Source: Hymenobacter gummosus (GTDB lineage Bacteria > Bacteroidota > Bacteroidia > Cytophagales > Hymenobacteraceae). Taken from it: 64,000 nt of DNA. The translations under genes were made by a program, and so were the position numbers. The stretch is from NCBI RefSeq assembly GCF_003970915.1, contig NZ_RXOF01000019.1:1-64000 (forward strand). Reading direction: 5' to 3'. The notes beneath the pieces are model-generated. The model searched no databases. It had not been told where the DNA came from and saw only the letters and a program-made list of their open reading frames with translations. Within the stretch, counting starts at the first letter, position 1, and each line of letters opens with the position of its first letter. This document shows, piece after piece, positions 1 through 6,482 of this stretch.

Positions 1-24
1 CATTGCCACGGTCTGTTCCGTCAT
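1..24 (-). CDS. possible 5' end of a further operon gene (partial)
   Basis: An ATG at position 24 on the minus strand opens a reading frame (MTEQTVAM) that leaves the window after 8 codons. It lies 120 bp downstream of the MoxR-type ATPase gene in the same direction. In the comparable E. coli yeh cluster, a DUF5682 protein (YehM) and a VWA protein (YehP) accompany the ATPase, so such a gene would be expected here. Nothing in eight residues can confirm that; the call rests on position only. Confidence 0.25.
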
Positions 25-144
25 GGTCGGGGAAGGAGTGAAGCGTCAGATACTTCAAACCTACCCTGTTCCGGGCGGAACAGATTTCTTTTTGCCCCAG
101 CTTTAGTACCCCGCAACTTGGGTTAGCAACGAAACGACGGGGCT

Positions 145-1245
145 TTACTCCACCACCTCCCGGCAGGCCCGGTACAGGTCTTTCCACCCCTCGCGCTCCT
201 TCACCACGGTTTCCAGGTATTCCAGCCACACCACGCGGTCCTGCACGGGGTCTTTCACCACGGCGCCGGTGAGGCCGGCGGCCAGGTCGGCGGCCTGCAG
301 GGTGCCGTCGCCGAAGTAGGCGGCCAGGGCCAAGCCGCTGTTGAGCACCGAAATGGCCTCGCCGGTGCTCAAGGTGCCGCTGGGGCTTTTGAGCTTGGTC
401 TTGCCGTTCTCGGTCACGCCGCCGCGCAGCTCCCGAAACACCGTCACCAGGCGGCTGATCTGCTCCAGGGCGGCCGTGGTGGGCGGCAGCTGCAGGGCCC
501 GGCCCGTCTTCTCCACCCGGCTCTGCACAATCTGCACTTCCTCGGCCACCGACGTGGGCAGGGGCAGCACCACCGTATTGAAGCGGCGGCGCAGGGCGCT
601 GCTCAGCTCGTTGACGCCCTTGTCCCGGTCGTTGGCGGTGGCAATGACGTTGAAGCCCCGCGTGGCAGCCACCTCCGTGCTCAGCTCCGGCACCGGCAGC
701 ACCTTCTCGGAAAGCACCGTAATCAGCGTGTCCTGCACGTCGGCCGGAATGCGCGTCAGCTCCTCGATGCGCACCAGCGCGCCCTCGCGCATGCCGCGCA
801 GCAGGGGTGAGGGCACCAGGGCGTCGGGCGAAGGGCCTTCGGCAATGAGGCGGGCGTAGTTCCAGGAGTAGCGGATGGCGTCCTCGGAGGTGCCGGCCGT
901 GCCCTGGATAAGCAGGTTGGAGTGCCCGCTGATGGCCGCCGTCAGGTGCTCCGACACCCAGCTTTTGGCCGTGCCGGGCACGCCCAGCAGCAGCAGGGCG
1001 CGGTCGGTGGCCAGGGTGGCCACGGCAATTTCCATCAGCCGCCGCTGCCCGATGTACTTGGGCTCGATGACGAAGCCGTTGTCGAGCGTGCCGCCGAGCA
1101 GGTAGGTCACCACGGCCCAGGGTGAGAGGTGCCAGTTCGGGGGCTTGGGCCGGTCGTCGGCGGCGCGCAGGGCGGCTAGTTCTTCGGCGTACTGCACCTC
1201 GGCGTGCGGGCGCAGGATGTCAGGGGTGCTGGGCGTGGCGGACAT
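145..1245 (-). CDS. MoxR-type AAA+ ATPase (YehL-like)
   Basis: This is a 366-residue AAA+ ATPase. The Walker A motif GVPGTAKS is at residues 88-95. The Walker B position reads ALVRIEEL (156-163), so the usual aspartate is a glutamate. Sensor 1 (IATAND, 201-206) and an LRRRF arginine-finger stretch (218-222) follow. MoxR ATPases generally act with von Willebrand A-domain partners as chaperone-like remodelling machines. The gene is third in a minus-strand run after a SWIM-domain gene and a DUF5691-like gene, an association that recalls the E. coli yeh cluster. The cellular target is unknown. Family assignment is firm; the YehL comparison is from memory of gene order. Confidence 0.85.
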   Translation of the reverse strand: MSATPSTPDILRPHAEVQYAEELAALRAADDRPKPPNWHLSPWAVVTYLLGGTLDNGFVIEPKYIGQRRLMEIAVATLATDRALLLLGVPGTAKSWVSEHLTAAISGHSNLLIQGTAGTSEDAIRYSWNYARLIAEGPSPDALVPSPLLRGMREGALVRIEELTRIPADVQDTLITVLSEKVLPVPELSTEVAATRGFNVIATANDRDKGVNELSSALRRRFNTVVLPLPTSVAEEVQIVQSRVEKTGRALQLPPTTAALEQISRLVTVFRELRGGVTENGKTKLKSPSGTLSTGEAISVLNSGLALAAYFGDGTLQAADLAAGLTGAVVKDPVQDRVVWLEYLETVVKEREGWKDLYRACREVVE

Positions 1246-1327
1246 GGCGGAACGAGGGTAGGATGAAAGACTGGAAAATCGGGCGGAGGCGTCCGGGTAT
1301 AGTGCTGACGTGAGCTACGCGCGGGCC

Positions 1328-2878
1328 TCAGCCGCCGTCGGGGGCGGGCGGCTCGGTGAAGGTGCCGGCCAGCTGCTCCCGGAACTGCAGCGCGTCGAGC
1401 AGGTGGTTGAAGGCGTAGTTCAGCGAGGGTTCGACTTCCCGCAGCGCGTTCAGCACCTCGGCGCAGCGGGCGTACTGCTCGGGCGGCACGGCCCCCTGCA
1501 TGTGGCGCAGCAGGGCCTGCAGGCGGTAGTGCAGGCTGTAGCGCGGCGCCGTGCCCGATACGGTCAGCGTGTTTTCGATGAGGCGCAGGGCCCGCTCGGT
1601 GAGGGCGGCGGGCCAGGGGCCTGGCGCAGTCAGCAGCAGCGGCTCCCAGGCGGCTTCGGGCTGGCCCAGGCGCGGCTGATTTGGCAGCTCCCGCAGCAGC
1701 AGGGCGTGCACCTCGGTGGGCGGCAGCAGCTCCGTCACCACCTCGGCGGGCAGCAGCACTACCTTCGGATTGGCCAGCTGCAGGCCCAGGTAGGCCAGGG
1801 CCCAGTCGGCGGCGCGGTGCAGGTGCAGGGCTTCGCGCCAGGCGCCCAGCAGCAGGTCGGACCACTCGCCGGCGGCGGCCAGCTGCAGCAGCTTGTCGGG
1901 GCCGACCTGCCAGTGGGCGGCCCAGCGCTGGGGCGGCACCAGGGCCAGTAGCTGCCCGAGCCAGGCGGCTTTTTCGCCGGTGTAGCGCGCGTCCTTCTGC
2001 TCGATACCGTCGGCCAGCCAGCCGGCGTCCCAGGCTTCGGGCAGGGTGACTTCCAGCTTGTCGGCGCCGAGGAGGGGCGTTTTAAGGTTCAGGTAGGGCT
2101 GGGCGCGCTGCCACAGGCGCTCGGCCAGGGCGCTGCAGGGCAGGCGGGCCAGCAGGGGCACCACGGCGCGGCGCACTTCCTTGCTTTTGGAGGCGAGGTA
2201 GGGCGTGAGCAGGGCCTCGTCGGCGGGATTGGGCTGCTGCAGGGCGGCCAGCAGCACGGCCTGGTTGCGGGCGGGCTCCTGGGGCAGGGCGGCGGCCAGC
2301 AATTCGCGGGCCCGGGCCGGGTCGCGGCGCAGCAGGGCGGCGAGGTAGTCGCGGCGCTGGGCGGGCGTACCGGTGTCCCAGGAGGCTGCGTCGGCGGCGG
2401 AGGCGGCCAGCAGGGCGGTCCAGGCGGGGTTCAGCGCGGCCAGCCAGGCCCCGCGGGTGCCCAGCACGGCGGCGGCCGGCTCGCGCAGCTCGGGGCGGGT
2501 AGCGGCCAGCTCGAGCAGGGCGACCAGCAGGCGGTGCGGCACCCGGCGGCCGTGGCGGGCCAGCGCCTGCAGGTAGCCGGGCAGCAGCTCGGGGTACTGC
2601 CCGTCGAGCAGCTGGCGCAGGGCGTCGGTGCCGGTTTTGCCCAGGGCGGGGAGGGTTTCGGGGCCGGCGGGGGCGGGCGCGGCAGCCGTTACGGTAGGCG
2701 CGAGGTAGCCGGCTTTGCGCATCAGGCCCAGGGCGCCGGCGGCGTGCAGCAGCTGGGCTTCGGCGGGGGCGTCGGGTGGGGCGGGCAGCTCGGGCAGGGC
2801 CGGCACGGGGCCGCTGCCCTGACGGGTGCCCAGCAAAGCCAGGCGCAGCAGCTGGGGCCAGGCGGTGGGGTCGGTCAT
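1328..2878 (-). CDS. DUF5691-like protein of the SWIM/MoxR operon
   Basis: A 516-residue, leucine- and alanine-rich protein without signal peptide or membrane segments, probably cytoplasmic and largely alpha-helical, with HEAT-like stretches such as SKSKEVRRAVVPLLARLP. The ATG at 2878 was chosen because it overlaps the stop of the upstream SWIM gene in an ATGA arrangement, typical of translational coupling; an in-frame extension upstream would run into that gene. Neighbours are the SWIM gene (4-bp overlap) and the MoxR ATPase (82 bp downstream). Proteins of this type are known to me as DUF5691 partners of SWIM and MoxR proteins. The molecular function is unknown. Confidence 0.7.
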   Translation of the reverse strand: MTDPTAWPQLLRLALLGTRQGSGPVPALPELPAPPDAPAEAQLLHAAGALGLMRKAGYLAPTVTAAAPAPAGPETLPALGKTGTDALRQLLDGQYPELLPGYLQALARHGRRVPHRLLVALLELAATRPELREPAAAVLGTRGAWLAALNPAWTALLAASAADAASWDTGTPAQRRDYLAALLRRDPARARELLAAALPQEPARNQAVLLAALQQPNPADEALLTPYLASKSKEVRRAVVPLLARLPCSALAERLWQRAQPYLNLKTPLLGADKLEVTLPEAWDAGWLADGIEQKDARYTGEKAAWLGQLLALVPPQRWAAHWQVGPDKLLQLAAAGEWSDLLLGAWREALHLHRAADWALAYLGLQLANPKVVLLPAEVVTELLPPTEVHALLLRELPNQPRLGQPEAAWEPLLLTAPGPWPAALTERALRLIENTLTVSGTAPRYSLHYRLQALLRHMQGAVPPEQYARCAEVLNALREVEPSLNYAFNHLLDALQFREQLAGTFTEPPAPDGG

Positions 2879-4242
2879 GGCGCGGTGGGGGCCGCTACGG
2901 GCGCGGCGGCGCTGGTGTAGGTGATGGGCAGAAAGGTGCGGCCGTTCCACTCTCCGAACAGGGTAATGGGGTACCCGCCGCTGGCCGCCAGCAAGTCCCA
3001 GCCGGCGGGGCTGTCGGGGTGCAGCGCGAGCTGCTGGCCAGTGGGCGCGTGGCGCAGAGCCACCTGCCCGTCGGGCAGCAGCACGGGCACCATACCGGCC
3101 AGGGTGCCGGGCCACTCGCGCAGCCAGGGCAGCCGGCCCAGGGCGGCGGCGTAGGCGTCGAGCAGCTCGGCGGGCGCGGTGGCGGGAGGCAGTTGCTCGG
3201 TTTGCAGGCCCCGGAAGGTCCAGTCGGGCCCGACGGCGGCGCGCAAACCCAGGGCGCCGGGGTAGAACACCACCCCGCCCCGGTACCGGGCCCCGAACAC
3301 CAGCGGGGTGGCGAAGGGCTGCCCGCCGAAGCTGAACTCCAGTACCAGGGCGTAGCGCCCGGCCGTTTCGCCCCAGAGCCAGCTGCGGCGCACCAGCAGC
3401 CGCTCTTCCTCGATGCTCACCTGCCCGGCCACCAACCAGGTATCCGTCACGGCGGGCTGCCGGGCCAGCAGCTCCTCCTTCTTCACGTTCACGCCGGCCA
3501 GCTGCAATACATCCTGCCGCAAGGCCTCCGGCAGCTCATCCAGGCGCAGCAGGGCGCGGGCCAGCAGATACAGCTCCCCGAGGCGGCTCAGCTGCCGCTC
3601 GGGCCAGTCGGCACCGGCGTAGCGCAGGCCGGGCAACTCGCGCAGGGTGGCCGCCAGGCCCGGCACCTGGTCGTCGACGAGGCGGGCGGCCTGCTGTTCC
3701 CAGAAGGCGGCGCCCTGCTGCTCGGCCTGGGCCAAGCCGGTGCCCATCACGTCGTGCAGCCAAGTGAGCAGCTCGGCGGCCCCGCGCGCCATGCGCTGCC
3801 GCCGGGCCGGGGCTACGGCGGCGCCGGCCGGGGCATCGGGGGCCGCAGCTTCCTCGGGCGCGTCGGCCGCTTTGGCAGCGGCTTCCTCGGCTTTCACGGC
3901 TTTCTTTTCCTGGGTTTGCTGGCGCTTGCCCAGCCATTCGGCCAGCCAGGCGGGCGGCTCGGTACCGCTTAGGAGCTGGGGCTGGCGGGCCAGCAGAATC
4001 AGCAGGCCGGCGCCGTGCTTGCAGGGGAAGACGCGGCTGGGGCAGGAGCACTTAAAGGCCGGGCCGCCGCCCAGGTCGATGCCGACCAGGTAGGGCTTGG
4101 AGCCGCTGCCGGCGCACTCGCCCCAGGCGGCTTCGGTGGTCTGGCCCAGGTTCTGCCACTTACTGGGCGAGGCCAGCTCCAGGCCGCGCTTGAGCGTGCC
4201 GGCGTCGGGTATCAGGGAGCGGGCCTGTTCTTCGGTCCACAT
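2875..4242 (-). CDS. SWIM zinc-finger protein (YehQ-like)
   Basis: This 455-residue protein carries a SWIM zinc finger near its N terminus, with ligands C65, C67, C74 and H76 (CSC-x6-CKH). SWIM domains bind DNA or protein. A charged Ala/Glu/Lys-rich linker follows at about 100-150, and the rest is unassigned. The start at 4242 (MWTEEQ) is preferred over an upstream in-frame ATG at 4323, because the extra 27 residues look like translated leader. The gene is first in the operon and its TGA overlaps the next ATG. With the MoxR ATPase it suggests a multi-protein module whose job is not established. No signal peptide is visible. Confidence 0.8.
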   Translation of the reverse strand: MWTEEQARSLIPDAGTLKRGLELASPSKWQNLGQTTEAAWGECAGSGSKPYLVGIDLGGGPAFKCSCPSRVFPCKHGAGLLILLARQPQLLSGTEPPAWLAEWLGKRQQTQEKKAVKAEEAAAKAADAPEEAAAPDAPAGAAVAPARRQRMARGAAELLTWLHDVMGTGLAQAEQQGAAFWEQQAARLVDDQVPGLAATLRELPGLRYAGADWPERQLSRLGELYLLARALLRLDELPEALRQDVLQLAGVNVKKEELLARQPAVTDTWLVAGQVSIEEERLLVRRSWLWGETAGRYALVLEFSFGGQPFATPLVFGARYRGGVVFYPGALGLRAAVGPDWTFRGLQTEQLPPATAPAELLDAYAAALGRLPWLREWPGTLAGMVPVLLPDGQVALRHAPTGQQLALHPDSPAGWDLLAASGGYPITLFGEWNGRTFLPITYTSAAAPVAAPTAP

Positions 4243-4341
4243 AAAGACGGCGCGGGGAATACGGGCGGAGGTAACATATAGCGCGGCCGGGCCGCGGCGG
4301 GCAAGATAGACGCTGCCGGGCAAATGGCCGCCGCGGTGGCA

Positions 4342-4427
4342 ATCGGTGACTGAGCGAGTGAGTGAATGAGTGATTGACCTGGACGTCTGCTCAATTCACT
4401 CATTCACTCAGCCACTCATTCACCGAT
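4342..4427. repeat. octamer-arm palindromic element
   Basis: The left arm (4342-4377) is built of 8-bp units of the form GTGAnTGA and the right arm (4391-4427) is its near-perfect reverse complement; the outer ends are ATCGGTGA and TCACCGAT. The core is only about 13 bp. It lies between the zinc-ribbon gene (ends 4433) and the SWIM operon (starts 4242), both on the minus strand, and could act as a terminator between them. Confidence 0.7.
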
Positions 4428-4432
4428 GGGTC

Positions 4433-4792
4433 TCAGGCCGAAAATTCCTCGCCGCAGTGCTGGCAGCGGTGCAGGGTGGTGCCGGCGTAGAAGATGCGTT
4501 TGTACCAGGGCTGCTGGGCCTCGGGCTCGGGCCACACGTGGTAGGAGCCGCAGTGGGGGCAGCGCACGGCGGCCCGCTCGGTGCGCCGCCGCTCAAACTC
4601 GGCCACGATGTCCTGGGCCGCGGCCACGTCTTCTTCCTCGATGAGCAAGCGGAAGTACAGCCCGTCGCCGAAGGGTAGGGTGGCCGGGCCGTAGTTTTTC
4701 ACCAGGCTCACAATGCCGGCCTCGTCGTGCAGGCGCTGGTACAGGCCCACGGCTTCGGTGTAGGTGAGGTATTCGGCGGCGGGGACGAGCAT
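4433..4792 (-). CDS. DUF2007-like protein with C-terminal zinc ribbon
   Basis: A 119-residue protein counted from the ATG at 4792; a TTG three codons earlier is possible. The N-terminal 70 residues resemble the DUF2007 fold (a small alpha/beta domain with acidic LLIEEED and DIVAEFERR stretches), which is often placed in signal-transducing proteins. The C terminus has two CxxC knuckles, CPHC and CQHC, about 32 residues apart, typical of a zinc ribbon. No signal peptide is present, so it is probably cytoplasmic. A perfect -7 box lies only about seven bases before the ATG, so the transcript may be almost leaderless. Partner or ligand unknown. Confidence 0.65.
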   Translation of the reverse strand: MLVPAAEYLTYTEAVGLYQRLHDEAGIVSLVKNYGPATLPFGDGLYFRLLIEEEDVAAAQDIVAEFERRRTERAAVRCPHCGSYHVWPEPEAQQPWYKRIFYAGTTLHRCQHCGEEFSA

Positions 4793-4798
4793 CACCGG

Positions 4799-4806
4799 CA
4801 AAGGTA
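4799..4806 (-). promoter_or_regulatory. -7 promoter box TACCTTTG
   Basis: A perfect Bacteroidota -7 motif (TAnnTTTG) on the minus strand, seven bases before the ATG at 4792. Transcription would begin at or next to the start codon. No clear -33 TTG was identified. Confidence 0.5.
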
Positions 4807-4845
4807 GCGGGGCCAGCCGGCCGGAAAAGCCGGGTACGCCAGGAT

Positions 4846-4952
4846 GTAGCGCGGGCTTTAGCCCGCGTTGCGCAGGACGATTGTTGCGGAACGGATGGCG
4901 TCTGGATGATTGGGGTTACTATCTGCCGGACGCGGGCTGAAGCCCGCGCTAC
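4846..4952. repeat. pair of inverted REP-like palindromes
   Basis: Two copies of a GC-rich palindrome (core CGCGGGCT-AGCCCGCG) lie at 4846-4867 and 4931-4952. Each can fold on itself, and the two are reverse complements of each other with GTAGC on the outer ends. This resembles the BIME arrangement of REP elements. The 63 bp between them hold no gene. The pair lies between two minus-strand genes. Confidence 0.7.
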
Positions 4953-4966
4953 CCACTCACCCGCTG

Positions 4967-5590
4967 CTACCGGCGCTTGCTGCGCCGCGCCCCGGTGGCA
5001 TTCAGCTGGCTGCGGAGCTTGGCCACGTACAGCAGCAGGCCCAGGCTGAGCACGGCCAGGCCGGCGGCCAGCAACTGGGGCGTGCTGCGGCCCGACTGGG
5101 CTTCGCGGGCGGCGTCCTCGGCGTCGCGCAGTTTTTTCTCGCGCTGCTTGTCGCGCAGCTCCAGGTTGGCAATCTGGTTTTGCAGGTCGTAAAACCGCTC
5201 CTTGGTGGAGGTCTGGTCGGTCTGGGCCACGGTGACCTGCTGCACGGCCTGCTGCTTTTCGGCCACGAGGCTGGCCTGGCGGCGCAGTTCCCCGTCTTTC
5301 AGCGCCTTCACAATCTCGGTATCCTTGCGGATGATGCCTTTCAGGGCGTCGATGACTTCCTGCAGGTCTTTCTTGGATGGCTTGTTGGCCAGAAAGGCGT
5401 TGCGCTGGGCGTTGGCGGCCTCGTAATCTTTAATCAGGGTTTCGCGCTGCTGAATCAGGCCCGGCAGCGGGTCGGTAGGGGCGGCGGGGGGCGTCTGGGC
5501 CGGGGCGGCGGGGGACGTCAGCAGCAGGGCAGCGGCCACGAGCCGGGTCGCCGCGGAGCGGGAGAGGGGCAGCAAAGCAGAAAGGGTCAT
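4967..5590 (-). CDS. exported coiled-coil protein with C-terminal membrane anchor
   Basis: A 207-residue hypothetical protein. Residues 1-31 form a signal peptide (hydrophobic LVAAALLL, then APAQ). Residues about 45-165 are highly charged and rich in Gln, Glu and Lys with heptad character, predicting a long coiled coil. A hydrophobic segment at about 172-192 (LAAGLAVLSLGLLLYV) is followed by a basic tail, so the protein is probably inserted in the inner membrane with the coiled coil in the periplasm. No family was recognised. It stands alone on the minus strand behind the REP-like pair. Confidence 0.65.
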   Translation of the reverse strand: MTLSALLPLSRSAATRLVAAALLLTSPAAPAQTPPAAPTDPLPGLIQQRETLIKDYEAANAQRNAFLANKPSKKDLQEVIDALKGIIRKDTEIVKALKDGELRRQASLVAEKQQAVQQVTVAQTDQTSTKERFYDLQNQIANLELRDKQREKKLRDAEDAAREAQSGRSTPQLLAAGLAVLSLGLLLYVAKLRSQLNATGARRSKRR

Positions 5591-5659
5591 GCGGTAAAAA
5601 TCAGGCGGATAAGCCAGTCGGGCCTTGGCCGGAGCTGCCGGAATGCGTAACCCGGCAGC

Positions 5660-6157
5660 ATGAAACGCTACCTATACGCAGCTATTGCCGCCATGGCGGT
5701 CCTGGCCTCGGCCTGTGCCGGCGCCAAAGCTACCACGGCCACCGCCGACAACGGCCCGCGCCTGACCGGCTCCAACAACGTCCCGCAAAGCTACTACGAC
5801 CAGGCCCGCCGCACCGTGGCGCCCTTCGCCCTGGTGGAAGCCAGCCCCGACGCCGACTACGGCTACACCGCCGAGAAGCCCGCCTGCGTGGGCGGCATCA
5901 AAGACAACGACTGCGCCCGCAACGAGCAGCGCTTCCTCAACGCCCTGCGCGGCCCCGAAGGCCAGGAAATCAGCTGCCGCCGCCTCGGCAGCTGCTGCGG
6001 CTTCAGCACCCCCAACGGCCTGATCAATAACATGGGCCTGCTCGACGTGTACCAGCTCACCTGGCCTGGCCAGGACAAGCCCGTTAAGCTCTACCTCAAC
6101 TGCTACGACAGCGAATCCCTGCGCATTCCCCAGGGCCTGCGCGTCGCCGGGCTGTAG
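5660..6157 (+). CDS. small lipoprotein, conserved RLGSCC family
   Basis: A 165-residue putative lipoprotein; the lipobox LASAC places the lipidated cysteine at residue 19. The mature part has a conserved-looking core (YGYTAEKPACVGG, RFLNALRGPEGQ, RRLGSCCGF, GLLDVY). I recall similar small Bacteroidota lipoproteins being labelled 2-dehydro-3-deoxyphosphooctonate aldolase in databases. That label cannot be right here, since the protein is far too short and carries no aldolase barrel. Paired cysteines in the core may form disulfides. Function unknown. It is convergent with the MMPL gene across a repeat array. Confidence 0.65.
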   Translation: MKRYLYAAIAAMAVLASACAGAKATTATADNGPRLTGSNNVPQSYYDQARRTVAPFALVEASPDADYGYTAEKPACVGGIKDNDCARNEQRFLNALRGPEGQEISCRRLGSCCGFSTPNGLINNMGLLDVYQLTWPGQDKPVKLYLNCYDSESLRIPQGLRVAGL

Positions 6158-6185
6158 GCGCGGCTTCCACCTCGAACAGCCGCCC

Positions 6186-6242
6186 GTCGAAATTTTCGAC
6201 AGCGGGGTAGCAGCGTCCGACTCCCGTGTCGAAAATTTCGAC
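6186..6242. repeat. twin GTCGAAAWTTTCGAC palindromes
   Basis: A 15-bp near-palindrome at 6186-6200 is repeated as its exact reverse complement at 6228-6242, 28 bp further on. Each half can form a hairpin and the two can pair with each other. They sit just after the lipoprotein gene and before the 42-bp array, and may serve as its terminator, although no T-run follows. Confidence 0.6.
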
Positions 6243-6261
6243 AGGCTTCCCCGAAGGCTTG

Positions 6262-6461
6262 GGATGCCTTGCCGCCGTTCGCGGCAAGGCATCCCAAGCC
6301 TTCGACCATACTTCCTCCGTTCGCGGCAAGGCATCCCAAGCGTCCGACCACGCTTCCGCCGTTCGCGGCAGGGCTTCCCAAGCGTCCGGAAAACCTTCCG
6401 CCGTTCGCGGCAGGGCATCCTAAACGTCCGACCACGCTGCCGCGAATGGCGGAAGCGTGGT
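6262..6461. repeat. 42-bp tandem repeat array
   Basis: The core GTTCGCGGCA recurs at 6277, 6319, 6361 and 6403, exactly 42 bp apart, with diverged surrounding sequence (CATCCCAAGCGTCCGACCACGC). The first unit is preceded by its own partial inversion, and the array ends with an inverted fragment (GAATGGCGGAAGCGTGGTCG). It therefore reads as an imperfect palindrome between convergent genes. It lacks distinct spacers, so it is not CRISPR. Confidence 0.75.
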
Positions 6462-6482
6462 CGATCTGCTTCACGTCCCTTT

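Noticed and set aside
5660-6157. 2-dehydro-3-deoxyphosphooctonate aldolase
   Set aside because: A name I recall for similar lipoproteins, but the protein is too short and has no aldolase motifs.
6264-6423. Repeat protein encoded by the 42-bp array
   Set aside because: The 42-bp period keeps frames open on both strands, giving repeated MPCRERRK-type peptides, but there is no start context or signal and the array lies between convergent stops.
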